The notes below the pieces were generated by a model. That model did no database searches. It saw only the letters and a program-made list of their open reading frames with translations, and was not told where the DNA came from. Positions 18,440 through 28,509 of a DNA stretch of 64,000 nt are shown piece by piece. The position numbers and the translations under genes are program-made. This stretch comes from Thiohalocapsa sp963695445 (lineage in GTDB: Bacteria > Pseudomonadota > Gammaproteobacteria > Chromatiales > Chromatiaceae), in the NCBI GenBank assembly GCA_963695445.1, contig CAVOGV010000009.1, positions 21,687 through 85,686 of the forward strand, read 5' to 3'. The stretch's first letter is position 1, and every line of letters begins with the position of its first letter.

Positions 18440-19675
18440 TCAACCCTTCAAATCAGGTGCCAACGGGACGTCCACGGTGCCGGTGATGGCCTTGGTCGGG
18501 CCGCTGGCATTGGGTTGCACGTCGAAGTTGAAGATGTCCGTCGGCAGCCAGAGCGTCGCGCAGGCGTTCGGGATGTCAACGACACCGCTGATGTGTCCCT
18601 GTACGGGCGCGGTGCCCAGGATCGCGTAGGCCTGCGCACCGGTATAACCGAACTTTTTCAGATACTCGATTGCGTTCAGGCAGGCTTGACGGTAGGCGAT
18701 GTGGACGTCGAGGTAATGCTGCTTGCCCTTCTCATCGACCGAGATGCCTTCGAAGATCAGGTAATCGTCGTACTTGGGTGTGATCGGGCTGGGCTTGAAG
18801 ATCGGATTCTTGATGCCGTATTTTTTCATTCCCCCCTTCACCAGGTTGACCCGCATATGGATCCAGCCGGCCATTTCGATCGCGCCGCAGAACGTGATCT
18901 CGCCGTCGCCCTGGCTGAAATGCAGGTCTCCGACCGATAGTCCGGCACCGTCGACATAGACCGGGAAGTAGACCTTGGAGCCGCGCGATAGATCCTTGAT
19001 GTCGCAGTTGCCCCCATGCTCACGCGGAGGCACCGTGCGTGCTGCTTCCGCGGCAGCCACCTTGGCCGCATCCGCGCTCATTCGCCCCATGTGGGCGGTG
19101 TCGGCATAGGGCAGCGTGGCCAAGGCGGGGACGCGATTGGGGTCCGTGTTGAAGAGTTCGGCCTCGCGTTTGTTCCATTCCGCGAGCATCTCCTTCGATG
19201 GAAGACACCCGATCAATCCGGGATGGATCAGGCCCGCGAACTCGACGCCGGGGATGTGCCGGGAACTCGTGAACATGCCGTTAAAGTCCCAGATCGACTT
19301 CTGTGCCTCTGGGAAATGATCGGTGAGAAACCCGCCGCCGTTGTTGCGGGAGAAGAATCCGTTGAAGCCCCACTCGCAGTCGCCGAAGGCGCCGATGTCG
19401 AGGATGTCGACGACCAGCAGGTCGCCGGGCTCCGCCCCCTCGACGCCGATCGGACCGCTGAGAAAATGCACCTGGGAGAGATCGACGTCTCGCACGTCCT
19501 CGGCCTTGTCGTCGTTCTTGATCTGTCCGCCGGTCCAGTCGTAGCACTCGACGACGAAGTCGTCGCCCGGCTTCACCTTCGCCACCATCGGGATGTCCGG
19601 GTGCCAGCGATTGTGGATCATGTCATTCGAATACGGCGATTCACTCAGATCGATGGTGATCAGTTTGTCGGTCAT
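18440..19675 (-). CDS. fmdA: Formamidase
   Basis: A 411-residue enzyme of the FmdA/AmdA family, which hydrolyses formamide (and weakly other short amides) to formate and ammonia in the cytoplasm. Family stretches include HNRWHPDIPMVAKVKPGDDF, VHFLSGPIGVEGAEPGDLLV, EFAGLIHPGLIGCLPSKEML, VGDLHFSQGDGEITFCGAIE and the C-terminal LWLPTDIFNFDV. Length matches the family. It follows the ABC transporter genes after a 129-base gap that holds three tandem 14-bp repeats. Together with UrtABCDE-type transport genes and fmdB this forms an amide-uptake and hydrolysis operon. Released ammonia would feed nitrogen assimilation. Confidence 0.94.
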   Translation of the reverse strand: MTDKLITIDLSESPYSNDMIHNRWHPDIPMVAKVKPGDDFVVECYDWTGGQIKNDDKAEDVRDVDLSQVHFLSGPIGVEGAEPGDLLVVDILDIGAFGDCEWGFNGFFSRNNGGGFLTDHFPEAQKSIWDFNGMFTSSRHIPGVEFAGLIHPGLIGCLPSKEMLAEWNKREAELFNTDPNRVPALATLPYADTAHMGRMSADAAKVAAAEAARTVPPREHGGNCDIKDLSRGSKVYFPVYVDGAGLSVGDLHFSQGDGEITFCGAIEMAGWIHMRVNLVKGGMKKYGIKNPIFKPSPITPKYDDYLIFEGISVDEKGKQHYLDVHIAYRQACLNAIEYLKKFGYTGAQAYAILGTAPVQGHISGVVDIPNACATLWLPTDIFNFDVQPNASGPTKAITGTVDVPLAPDLKG

Positions 19676-19753
19676 TGTTCAACTCCAGCGCTTGCGCGCA
19701 GATCAAGGGTTGCGACGCATCCTTACCGGACTCAGGGGCAGGCTCTCCATAGC

Positions 19754-19795
19754 CGCCCCGTTCGAAACGCCCCGTTCGAAACGCCCCGTTCGAAA
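19754..19795. repeat. Three perfect tandem copies of a 14-bp unit
   Basis: CGCCCCGTTCGAAA occurs three times head to tail (19754-19767, 19768-19781, 19782-19795), followed by the partial CGGTG. Each contains the palindrome TTCGAA. It lies between the urtE-type gene and fmdA, so it is transcribed within the operon; it could bind a regulator or affect mRNA processing. Confidence 0.85.
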
Positions 19796-19804
19796 CGGTG
19801 CATA

Positions 19805-20494
19805 TCAAACAGTCAGATAGCTGGCGATCTTGTCCTCATCGACCTGCGTGCGCAGATCCTCGTGAACGATGTTGCCGTTCTCCAGCACCAATAATCGATC
19901 CGCCACGTCCAGTGCGAAACTGATCACCTGCTCCGAGACGATGATCGATAGTCCACGCTCGTCGCGAATGCGCTTCAGCACCCGGGCCATGTCGCGAATG
20001 ATCGATGGCTGTATCCCCTCGGTCGGCTCGTCCAACAGCAACACCTTCGGGTTGGTTGCAAGTGCTCGGGCGATGGCCAGTTGCTGTTGTTGGCCGCCGG
20101 AGAGATTGCCGCCGCGACGGCTGCGCATCTCGCGTAACACCGGGAACAGCTCGTAGATGTCGTCCGGCACCTCGCGGCGGCCGGATGCGGCAAGCCCGGT
20201 CTCGATGTTTTCCTGAACGGTGAGTGCGGAGAAGATCCAGCGCCCTTGGGGGACATAGGCGAGCCCGGCGGCAACGCGTTGATGGCTCTTCAGGCGGCTG
20301 ATGTCTTTCTCCTCGATGCGGACGCTGCCCGATTTGCTCGGTATGACGCCCATCATCGATTTCATCAGGGTGCTCTTGCCCATGCCGTTGCGGCCCATGA
20401 CGACGAGGATTTCGTTCTGGTTGAGCGTGAAGTCGAGCCCGTGCAGGACCTCGCTCATCCCATAAGCAACACGGTAATCGTTGACCTGTAGCAT
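19805..20494 (-). CDS. urtE: ABC transporter ATP-binding protein, UrtE type
   Basis: A 229-residue ATPase of the branched-chain amide/urea importer class. Walker A is in VVMGRNGMGKSTLMKSMMGV, the ABC signature in LSGGQQQQLAIARALA and Walker B in VLLLDEPTEGIQPSI, with the H-loop position as Gln/Val in SIIVSEQVISFALDVADRLL as usual for UrtE/LivF. It pairs with the UrtD-type ATPase upstream (16-base gap). The genomic partner formamidase suggests that short-chain amides, not only urea, are the substrate. Confidence 0.92.
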   Translation of the reverse strand: MLQVNDYRVAYGMSEVLHGLDFTLNQNEILVVMGRNGMGKSTLMKSMMGVIPSKSGSVRIEEKDISRLKSHQRVAAGLAYVPQGRWIFSALTVQENIETGLAASGRREVPDDIYELFPVLREMRSRRGGNLSGGQQQQLAIARALATNPKVLLLDEPTEGIQPSIIRDMARVLKRIRDERGLSIIVSEQVISFALDVADRLLVLENGNIVHEDLRTQVDEDKIASYLTV

Positions 20495-20510
20495 CTCGTA
20501 GCTCCGTCGC

Positions 20511-21260
20511 TCAATGGCCCAAATACACTTCTTTCACCCGCGGGTCGGACTGCACATGCTCCATCGAACCCTCGGACAGGATGCTTCCCTGGTGCATGAC
20601 CGTTACGCGATGGGCGATGTCGGCGACAAAGTTCATGTCATGCTCGACCACGATCACCGAGCGGTCTTTGATGATCTGGTGGAGCAGCTCCGCGGTCTTG
20701 CGCCGCTCCGTGACACTCATGCCGGCCACCGGCTCGTCCAGCATCATCAGCGCCGGGTCCTGGACCAAGAGCATGCCGATCTCGAGCCACTGTTGTTGCC
20801 CGTGGCTCAACTCGCCGGCAATCTCATGCAGGTGATCGGCGAGGAAGATGGTTTCAGCAACCTGCTCCACACGTTCGATCACGGCGGCATCACGCTTGAA
20901 GAACAGCGCGCCAAAGACATTCCTACCGCGGGGATAGGACAGTTCGAGGTTCTCGAACACGCTTAGGTCTTCATAAATGGAAGGATTCTGGAAAAACCGC
21001 CCGACGCCAGCGCGCACGATCTGGTTTTCCCGCATCTTGGTCAGTTCCTTGTCGCGAAATTGGATCGAGCCCGAGTCTGCCTTCGTTCGCCCGCAGATCA
21101 GGTCCAGCACGGTAGTCTTGCCAGCGCCGTTGGGGCCGATGATGACGCGGATCTCGTTCTCATCCACATACAGCGACAGATCGTTGACCGCCTTGAATCC
21201 GTCGAACGAAACCGACAGCCCTTCAATAGCAAGAACGAAGTCTTTCTTTGGGGTCGTCAT
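20511..21260 (-). CDS. urtD: ABC transporter ATP-binding protein, UrtD type
   Basis: A 249-residue ATPase. Walker A is in IIGPNGAGKTTVLDLICGRT, the signature in ELSHGQQQWLEIGMLL, Walker B in LMMLDEPVAGMSVTERR and the H-loop in VIVVEHDMNFVADIAHRV. This is the UrtD/LivG plan. Start ATG 21260 (MTTPKKDFVLAIEGLSV); the open frame upstream overlaps the permease gene in another phase and is not translated. Only one base separates the start from the urtC-type stop, implying coupled translation. Confidence 0.92.
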   Translation of the reverse strand: MTTPKKDFVLAIEGLSVSFDGFKAVNDLSLYVDENEIRVIIGPNGAGKTTVLDLICGRTKADSGSIQFRDKELTKMRENQIVRAGVGRFFQNPSIYEDLSVFENLELSYPRGRNVFGALFFKRDAAVIERVEQVAETIFLADHLHEIAGELSHGQQQWLEIGMLLVQDPALMMLDEPVAGMSVTERRKTAELLHQIIKDRSVIVVEHDMNFVADIAHRVTVMHQGSILSEGSMEHVQSDPRVKEVYLGH

Positions 21261-21261
21261 C

Positions 21262-22419
21262 TCACGCCTCCGATTTGGCAACGGAACGCACTGGCTCTGG
21301 AATCGAACCCGGTGCGCCCCGAGCACTCTGTGCCCATGCCCGTATGCGAGGAAATACCGGTGCGACGTAGCTCGCATAGAGACCGGCGAGGCCATTGGGG
21401 AAGGCCATCACCACGGCGATGAACAGCGCCCCCATGGCGAACAGCCAAAGCTCTGGGAAGGCCTCGGAGAACGCGGTCTTGGCCCAGTTGACCAGCAAGG
21501 CGCCATAGACCGCCCCGAGCAACGACAGGCGCCCGCCGACGGCTGCGAAGATCACCATCTCGATGGACGGAACGATGCCGACGAAAGACGGCGACATGAA
21601 GCCGAACTGGAGCGTGAACATGGCACCGCCGACGCCGGACAGGGTTGCCGCGACACAGAAGATGAAGATCTTGAAGTTGGCCACGCTGTAGCCCGAGAAG
21701 CGCACCCGGTCCTCCTTGCCGCGCATGGCGATCAGGATGCGGCCGAGCTTCGAACTTAAGATCCAACGCGCTAGAACCAGTGCGCCAAGCAAAAACGCCG
21801 CGTTGACGAAGTAAAGGATGGTCTTGGCCTGTTCGGTGCGGATGTCCCAACCGAGCATGGTGCGTAGGTCGGTAATGCCGTTGATGCCGCCGGTGTAGCC
21901 CTGTTGACCAATAATGAGGATGGTCATGATGGCGGCGATCGCCTGCGTGATGATCGCGAAGTAGACCCCGCTCACACGTCGCTTGAACATGGCCACGCCA
22001 ATGATGTAGGCGAAGAAGGCGGGAACCACCAGCACGGCAATCACCGCCACGGGGAAGCTGTTGAAGGGCTCCCAGAACCAGGGCAGGCTGGTGAGCTGGT
22101 TCCAGTCCATGAAGTCCGGAATACCGGGCGTGGACTGGATGGCAGTGGCCTCTGGAGTTGATGCCTCCAGCTTCAGAAACATCGCCAGGCAGTATCCGCC
22201 GAGTCCAAAGAACACACCCTGGCCGAGGCTCAGGATGCCTCCATAGCCCCAGCACAACACCAGTCCGAGGGCAACAAACGCGTAGGTGAGATCGCGCCCT
22301 ACCAGGTTGAGCCGGAAACTGTCCAGGACCAGCGGAAAGATCAGCAGGATCAGCACCGCCAGCAGCACGAACCCTACCCAGAAGGAGCGGCCGGCAGCGG
22401 AGGATTGCGGGACTTGCAT
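21262..22419 (-). CDS. urtC: ABC transporter permease, UrtC type
   Basis: A 385-residue inner-membrane permease of the LivM/UrtC class, with about ten hydrophobic segments such as FWVGFVLLAVLILLIFPLVL, FVALGLVLCWGYGGILSLGQ and FAIITQAIAAIMTILIIGQQ. The conserved loop GGRLSLLGAVYGALLVNWAK marks the coupling-helix region facing the ATPases. It lies 12 bases after the UrtB-type gene. The C-terminus (about residues 360-385) is a short Arg/Ser-rich tail. Confidence 0.92.
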   Translation of the reverse strand: MQVPQSSAAGRSFWVGFVLLAVLILLIFPLVLDSFRLNLVGRDLTYAFVALGLVLCWGYGGILSLGQGVFFGLGGYCLAMFLKLEASTPEATAIQSTPGIPDFMDWNQLTSLPWFWEPFNSFPVAVIAVLVVPAFFAYIIGVAMFKRRVSGVYFAIITQAIAAIMTILIIGQQGYTGGINGITDLRTMLGWDIRTEQAKTILYFVNAAFLLGALVLARWILSSKLGRILIAMRGKEDRVRFSGYSVANFKIFIFCVAATLSGVGGAMFTLQFGFMSPSFVGIVPSIEMVIFAAVGGRLSLLGAVYGALLVNWAKTAFSEAFPELWLFAMGALFIAVVMAFPNGLAGLYASYVAPVFPRIRAWAQSARGAPGSIPEPVRSVAKSEA

Positions 22420-22431
22420 GGGTAAGACTCC

Positions 22432-23358
22432 TCAGCGACGCAGTTTCAGAGAGAACAGGCCTTGGGGGCGCAGCATCAGGATGACGACGACGGTCAGCAG
22501 CGTCAGCACCTTGGCCATCGAGCCGCTCAGGAAAAACTCCAACGTCGACTGGGACTGCGAGATGACGAAGGCCGACGCAATGGTCCCGAACAGGCTTTGA
22601 GCCCCGCCGAACACCACCACCAAGAACGTATCGACGATGTAGAGCTGGCCTGAACTCGGGCCTGTGGAGCCGATCATCGTGAAGGCACTACCAGCAACGC
22701 CGGCGATGCCGCAGCCCAACGCGAAGGTCATGCGGTCCATGCGGTAGGTATTGATGCCGACGGCCCCGGCCATGGCCCGGTTCTGCACCACGGCGCGGCT
22801 TTGTTGGCCCCAGCGGGAACGGAACAGCAACAGGTAGACGGCGAGGGTGATCAGCAGGGTCAGGGCCATAACGAACAGGCCGTTGATGGGAACCTCGATC
22901 ATATCGGTGAGCGGGACTGACCCCATGAGCCAGTCCGGCAGGGTCACACCAACCTCGCGAGCGCCGAAAACGGTGCGGTAGACCTGTTGCAGGATCAGGC
23001 TCAATCCCCAGGTGGCCAGCAGGGTATCCAGCGGTCGGTGGTATAGGTGGCGGATCATCGCCCACTCGACCAGTGCGCCTAAGGCACCGGCGGCGACGAA
23101 CGCCAGCAGCATGGCGAGAAAGAAGTAGGCATCGAACAGTCCAGGCAGACTGTCGGCGAAGAGATTGGAGACGAGGTAGGTCACATAGGCGCCGAGTATC
23201 ATGAACTCGCCATGCGCCATGTTGATGACCCCCATCTGTCCGAAGATGATGGCCAGCCCCAGTGCCATCAGAACGAAAACGGAGAACAGGGTCAGACCGG
23301 CAAATCCCTGCATGGCCAGGATGGAGCCGAGCTCGCCGAGCGTGTAGCCGTCGAACAT
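22432..23358 (-). CDS. urtB: ABC transporter permease, UrtB type
   Basis: A 308-residue inner-membrane permease of the LivH/UrtB class. Features: ALGLAIIFGQMGVINMAHGE (the conserved N-terminal permease segment), WGLSLILQQVYRTVFGAREV, ALGCGIAGVAGSAFTMIGS and a C-terminus MLRPQGLFSLKLRR. I start at ATG 23358 (MFDGYTLGELGSI), nine bases after GAGGAG, rather than at 23403, where the extra residues are atypical. It follows the binding-protein gene after 101 bases, a gap that could hold a stem-loop setting the usual high binding-protein ratio. Confidence 0.92.
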   Translation of the reverse strand: MFDGYTLGELGSILAMQGFAGLTLFSVFVLMALGLAIIFGQMGVINMAHGEFMILGAYVTYLVSNLFADSLPGLFDAYFFLAMLLAFVAAGALGALVEWAMIRHLYHRPLDTLLATWGLSLILQQVYRTVFGAREVGVTLPDWLMGSVPLTDMIEVPINGLFVMALTLLITLAVYLLLFRSRWGQQSRAVVQNRAMAGAVGINTYRMDRMTFALGCGIAGVAGSAFTMIGSTGPSSGQLYIVDTFLVVVFGGAQSLFGTIASAFVISQSQSTLEFFLSGSMAKVLTLLTVVVILMLRPQGLFSLKLRR

Positions 23359-23459
23359 GGGACGCAACTCCTCGGAAACGATGGAATGACTTGGAAGGCC
23401 CACCGGCGCCGGCCATGCCGGTGCCGGTGGGCAGCTATGCCGTTAGCGTTGGGTCAGGC

Positions 23460-24722
23460 TTATTGGTAGCCCTCGGGGAACGGGTCCGGCTCCATCAGCT
23501 CGGTGGTCTCGTAGATGACGTCGTACTGACCATCACCGCGCGCCTTGCCGATGCGGGTCTTGCTCCACAGGTGATGGTTCTCGTGGATGCGGACGTATCC
23601 CTCCGGCGCGGTGTCGAGCTCGATGCCCGGGGATGCCTCGCGCACCTTGTCGATGTCGAAGCTGCCGGCCTTCTCCACCGCGGCCTTCCACAGCCAGGGG
23701 CCGAGATAGGCGGCCTGGGTCACGTCGCCGATGACGCTGTCGGCACCCCACTTGTCCTTGAACGCCGCGACGAACGCCTTGTTGTTGTCGTTGTCCAGGC
23801 TCTGGAAGTACTTCATGGCCGCGTAGGCGCCCTCGATGTTCTCGCCGCCAATGCCGAGAATCTCGTCTTCGGTAACGGAGATGGTCAGCAGCGTGGTCTT
23901 GCCGTCGTTGAGGTCCAATCCGGCCGCCTTTAACTGCTTGTAGAAGGCCACGTTGGACCCGCCGACGACGATGGCGTAGATAACATCGGGCTTCTTCAGC
24001 CGGATCTTGTTGATGACCGAGTTGAACTGGGTGTGGCCTAGCGGGTAGTACTCCTCACCGACCACCTTCAGGCCCAGCTTCTCGATGTGCTTGCGGGCGA
24101 TCTTGTTGGAGGTGCGCGGCCAGATGTAATCGGAGCCGAGCAGGAAGAAGGTCTTCGCGTCCTTCTCTTTGACCACCCAATCGATGCCGGCGAGGATCTG
24201 CTGGGTCGCCTCCTGACCGGTGTAGATCACGTTCGGCGACTCCTCCAAACCCTCGTAGAAGGTTGGGTAGTACAGCATGCCGTTGTGCTGCTCGAAGACC
24301 GGTAGTACTGCCTTGCGGGAAGCGGACGTCCAGCAACCAAACACCGCGGCTACCTTGTCTTGAACCAACAACTTTCTCGCCTTCTCGGCGAAGGTGGGCC
24401 AGTCGCTGGCACCATCCTCTTGGATGATCTCGATCTGTCGGCCGAGCACGCCGCCCGACTCGTTGATCTGCTGGATCGCGAGCTTCTCCGCCTGCACGGA
24501 GCCGGTCTCGCTGATGGCCATGGTGCCCGTGGTCGAGTGCAGGATGCCGACGGTGACGGTGTCATCGGTGACAGCCAATCCGGTCGTGTTCACCTCCGCG
24601 GTCGGCGGTGCCTCGGCCATGCCGAGCAGCGGCAACGTACAAAGTGCGGCGCCGAGCAAAATGTGCCCGGGTGTGGGACGTATTTGCCCCCATGTGCTTG
24701 AGGTCAGGAATCGTTTGAGCAT
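23460..24722 (-). CDS. urtA: Urea/short-chain amide ABC transporter substrate-binding protein
   Basis: A 420-residue periplasmic binding protein, first gene of the operon. A long N-terminal export signal (HILLGAALCTLPLLGMAEA) precedes the type I periplasmic-binding fold beginning DTVTVGILHSTTGTMAISET. Family stretches include VAAVFGCWTSASRKAVLPVF, GMLYYPTFYEGLEESPNVIY and ALGHTQFNS-like YPLGHTQFNSVINKIRLKKP, which identify the UrtA/FmdD group. The formamidase context argues for formamide or acetamide as well as urea. The ribosome site before ATG 24722 is weak. The operon reads leftward through fmdB. Confidence 0.92.
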   Translation of the reverse strand: MLKRFLTSSTWGQIRPTPGHILLGAALCTLPLLGMAEAPPTAEVNTTGLAVTDDTVTVGILHSTTGTMAISETGSVQAEKLAIQQINESGGVLGRQIEIIQEDGASDWPTFAEKARKLLVQDKVAAVFGCWTSASRKAVLPVFEQHNGMLYYPTFYEGLEESPNVIYTGQEATQQILAGIDWVVKEKDAKTFFLLGSDYIWPRTSNKIARKHIEKLGLKVVGEEYYPLGHTQFNSVINKIRLKKPDVIYAIVVGGSNVAFYKQLKAAGLDLNDGKTTLLTISVTEDEILGIGGENIEGAYAAMKYFQSLDNDNNKAFVAAFKDKWGADSVIGDVTQAAYLGPWLWKAAVEKAGSFDIDKVREASPGIELDTAPEGYVRIHENHHLWSKTRIGKARGDGQYDVIYETTELMEPDPFPEGYQ

Positions 24723-24867
24723 GATTCAGTACCGTTCTGGTGACAGGTTTGGCGCTGTGTGCAAGACGTCGAGCGCGCCGTGATGAGTGGCTTTCGGAAT
24801 AGGCCTGCAACCGGGTTGGGTCGGCGTAGCCTGGCGATGAGCATGCGGGTACGGAGTGAAGGCTTGA

Positions 24868-24885
24868 ATACGTCAATTGACGTAT
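24868..24885. promoter_or_regulatory. 18-bp perfect palindrome, likely operator
   Basis: ATACGTCAATTGACGTAT is exactly its own reverse complement. It sits in the 392-base divergent gap between the urtA-type gene (ATG 24722, leftward) and the hybrid kinase (ATG 25115, rightward). Overlapping TTGACG hexamers on both strands could act as -35 elements. The LuxR-type response regulator encoded next to the kinase is the obvious candidate ligand. Apart from this site the gap (24723-25114) shows no gene. Confidence 0.6.
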
Positions 24886-25114
24886 AGAGTCGCTAGCGTT
24901 GCAGGTGCACCTTTCCCAGAAGAAGAGGTGGCGCGCGGAGAAAGAGTCTCTGTTATTTCAAAGAGACGCGCATCGATCGTGGGCACGTGCCCGTGCCTTA
25001 CCGTCCGCTGACCCCGACCCAAGCGATGCGCATTGCCGACATCGTCACGGACGATGGTTTGACATCCGCGTTGCTCATCCCTGCCACGCGACTGCCTGAC
25101 CGAACACAGACCGT

Positions 25115-28100
25115 ATGGAAAAGCCGCAGCCGATTCAGCGCACCAGGCGCACCTACAATCAGTGGGTGGCTAACCAGACGCTGGAGGATTTCGCGCTCCG
25201 GTTCACTGCGGTCAGTGCGCGCAAATGGTCGGCTGCGCGCGTGGCCAATACCGCGCTTGGGTCAATCTCGTTTCTCGCGTTGGAGGCCATCGGCGCCGCG
25301 ATCACGTTGAGCTTCGGCTTTAGCAACGCGGCGAGCGCGATCCTAGTCGTCGGTGTGCTGATCTTTCTGACCGGCTTGCCCATCAGCTACTACGCTGCCC
25401 GTGACGGGGTCGACATCGACTTACTCTCGCGCGGCGCCGGATTCGGATACCTCGGCTCCACCGTCACGTCGTTCATCTACGCCTCATTTACCTTTGTCTT
25501 CTTCGCCCTCGAGGCGGCCATCATGTCGGCGGCGCTGGAGCTGGTCTTCGGATTGCCACTGTCCATCGGCTACCTGATCAGCGCGCTCGCGATCATTCCG
25601 TTGGTTACCCATGGCATCACGCTGATCAGTCGGTTCCAGATCTGGACGCAGCCCGCCTGGATCCTGCTGCATCTGCTTCCGTTCGTGTTCATCGCGTTCC
25701 AGGGAGAAGATCAGTTCGCGCGCTGGACGGGCTTCGCGGGAGTGTCCGATACGGCCGCAGGCGGCTTCGATATCCTGCTGTTCGGTGCTGCCTCGGCCGT
25801 CGTGTTTTCGCTCGCGGCGCAGATCGGCGAGCAGGTCGATTTTCTGCGGTTTCTGCCGCCACGTGATCAAGGCAACCGGCTTGCCTGGTGGTCCGCTCTG
25901 ATCGCGGCGGGACCGGGATGGATCATCTTGGGCGCCGCGAAGATGTTCGCGGGGTCCTTCCTGGCCTTTATGGCGATCAGCATGCTGGTCCCCGCCGAGC
26001 AGGCACGCGAACCTTCCCAGCTTTACCTGCTGGCGTACGGCGAGGTGTTCACGCACCCAGGACTGGCGCTCGCGGCGACCGGCGTCTTCGTCGTGCTGTC
26101 GCAGGTCAAGATCAACGTCACTAATGCCTACGCGGGGTCCATTGCTTGGTCGAATTTCTTTTCGCGCCTGACGCGCAGCCATCCTGGGCGGGTCGTCTGG
26201 CTGGTGTTCAACGTCATCATCGCCTTGATGCTCATGGAGTTGGGCATCTATAAGGCGCTGGAGCAGACCCTCGGGCTTTACTCCATCCTCGCGGTGGCCT
26301 GGGTCGGTGCCCTGGTCGCGGACCTCGTCGTCAACAAACCCCTTGGACTCAGCCCTGCCCGCATCGAGTTCAAGCGCGCCTATCTGTACGACATCAATCC
26401 CGTCGGCGTCGGTGCGATGTCGATCGCCATCGCGATCGCGCTGCTGGCCTATTCCGGTTTGTTCGGGGAGCTATGTCGGGCACTGGCGTCATTCATCGCC
26501 CTGGGTGTCGCCTTCGTGGCGGCGCCGGTCATCGCCACGGTGACCGGTGGCCGCTACTATCTGGCGAGAACATCGGAGACCTGTTCCGACGCTGATGGCG
26601 CTGCACGTTGCTGTGTCTGCGACAATCGCTTCGAGGCCCCGGACGTCGCCCCATGCCCCGCGTACTCGGGACCGATCTGTTCCCTGTGCTGCACACTCGA
26701 TACGCGCTGCCGAGATATGTGCAAGGATGGGTCGCGGGTGTCGGAACAGGTGCTCGGCTGGATGCGCGCCTGGATGCCGGAGGTCGTCGTGATGCGCCTG
26801 AACTCTCGGCTTGGCCGCTATCTGGGACTGCTGTTGTTGCTCAGCGGTCTGATGAGCGCGATGCTCTGGCTGGTCTATTTTCAGGCAACGCTCGATCCAT
26901 CGGTGCCCGCCGGCGCGGTGGCACTGGCCCTGTGGAAGGTGTTTGTTCTGTCGATGTTGGGTCTGGGCGTTACCACCTGGCTCGTCATCCTCGCCAGTGA
27001 AAGCCGTCGGGTCGCCGAAGACGAGGCCTTTCGCCATACGCAGATGCTGATGGCGGAGATCGATGCACATGAACACACCGACTCCCTGCTGAACCAGGCA
27101 AAAGAGCGGGCGGAGGCGGCGAATTTGGCCAAGAGCCGCTACGTTGTCGGCCTTAGTCACGAGTTCCGCACCCCGCTCAATGTCATCGGCGGTTATACCC
27201 AACTGCTGGAGAAGGACCCGGCGGTTCCCCGTCAATGCGCAACGGCGCTGGCTGTCATCAAGCGCAGCGCCGACCACCTGTCCGAACTCATCAGCGGGCT
27301 CCTGGACGTGGCCAAGATCGAGGCGGGTCGATTGCACCTGCATCGCGACGAGATCGACTTCCACGGCTTTCTCGACCAACTTAACGACATGTTCCGCTTT
27401 CAAGCGGCGGCAAAAGGGATCGAATTCTGCTTCGAAGCGTCCGGCAGGCTGCCGACGCACGATCTGCACCGATGGTAATCGCCTGCGTCAGATCCTGATC
27501 AACCTGCTGTCCAACGCGATCAAGTTCACCGCGACCGGGCAGGTTGTTCTGCGTGTTCGTTATCGTGCTCAGGTGGCGGAGTTCGAGGTGCAAGACTCCG
27601 GCATTGGCATCGCCGCCGAGGATCAGGAGCGCATCTTCGAGCCCTTTGAGCGGGCGGATTCGCCGTTGGTTCAGTCGGCGCGGGGTACCGGGCTCGGGCT
27701 GTCGATTTGCAAACTGTTAACGCACGTCATGGGTGGGGAGATCCAGGTCGACAGTGTTCCCGGTCAGGGGAGTCTGTTCCGCGTGAAGCTGTTTCTGCCC
27801 GAGATCACCAATCCAGTCGGCTTGCCGCAACCGACGCGACCGATCGTCGGCTACCAGGGGGCGCGCCGTCGGGTCCTGGTCGCCGATGACCAACCCGATC
27901 ACCGAGGCTTGATCGAAGACATTCTGACCCCGCTCGGTTTTACCGTGATCGCCGCTGCCGACGCGGTGGAGTGTCGGGCCCTGGCGGCACAGTATCGGCC
28001 GGACATCTTCTTGCTCGACATCTCCATGCCGGGCATGAACGGCTGGGAACTCGCGCGTGTCTTGCGCAGCGAGGGCTTTAGCGGTACACCCATCGTCATC

Positions 28101-28496
28101 GTCTCGGCCGACGTCGCCGACGGCAAGGACGGCCCGGCGGACCCACCGGTTCACGATGGCTATGTCGTCAAGCCGCTGTTGGTGTCGGTCCTGCTGGAAC
28201 AACTGCGCTCATGTCTGCAATTGGAGTGGACCTATGCGCCCGAGCCGCCCGGCCAAGCCGAGGTATCTACACCGAGCCCGTCACCCTGGAGCGCCCCGGA
28301 TATTCCGCCGCCGGCGGAACTCGAGGACCTGCTGGAACTGGTCCGGATCGGGCACGTCCGTGGACTGCAATCGAAACTCGATGCCTTGGAGCAGCGTAGC
28401 CCACAGCACCGACACTTCATCTGCGAACTACGCGAGCTGACCCGCGGATTCCAACTCAAACGCCTCGGTGAGCTGCTGGAGACCCTATTGCGATGA
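25115..28496 (+). CDS. Hybrid histidine kinase with N-terminal NCS1-type transporter domain
   Basis: About 1,127 residues in one gene once a frame break is repaired. Residues 20-475: a multi-span domain resembling the purine-cytosine permease (NCS1) family, with NQTLEDFALRFTAVSARKWS, GYLGSTVTSFIYASFTFVFF and NVTNAYAGSIAWSNFFSRL. Residues about 497-531: a Cys-rich cluster (CCVCDNRF, CPAYSGPICSLCC, CRDMCK), probably metal-binding. Then two membrane spans (610 region), a HisKA domain with His682 in SHEFRTPLNVIGGYTQLLE, the ATPase domain (NLLSNAIKFTATG, GTGLGLSICKLL) and a receiver domain with LLDISMPGMNGWELA. One extra base near 27468-27471 (CTGCACCGATGG) causes a TAA at 27476; removing it joins LPTHDLH to DGNRLRQILINL. 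Divergent from the amide operon and followed by its likely partner regulator. By analogy with CbrA-type kinases it may sense solute while binding or transporting it. Confidence 0.87.
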
Positions 28497-28509
28497 GTAC
28501 CTGGATGCG

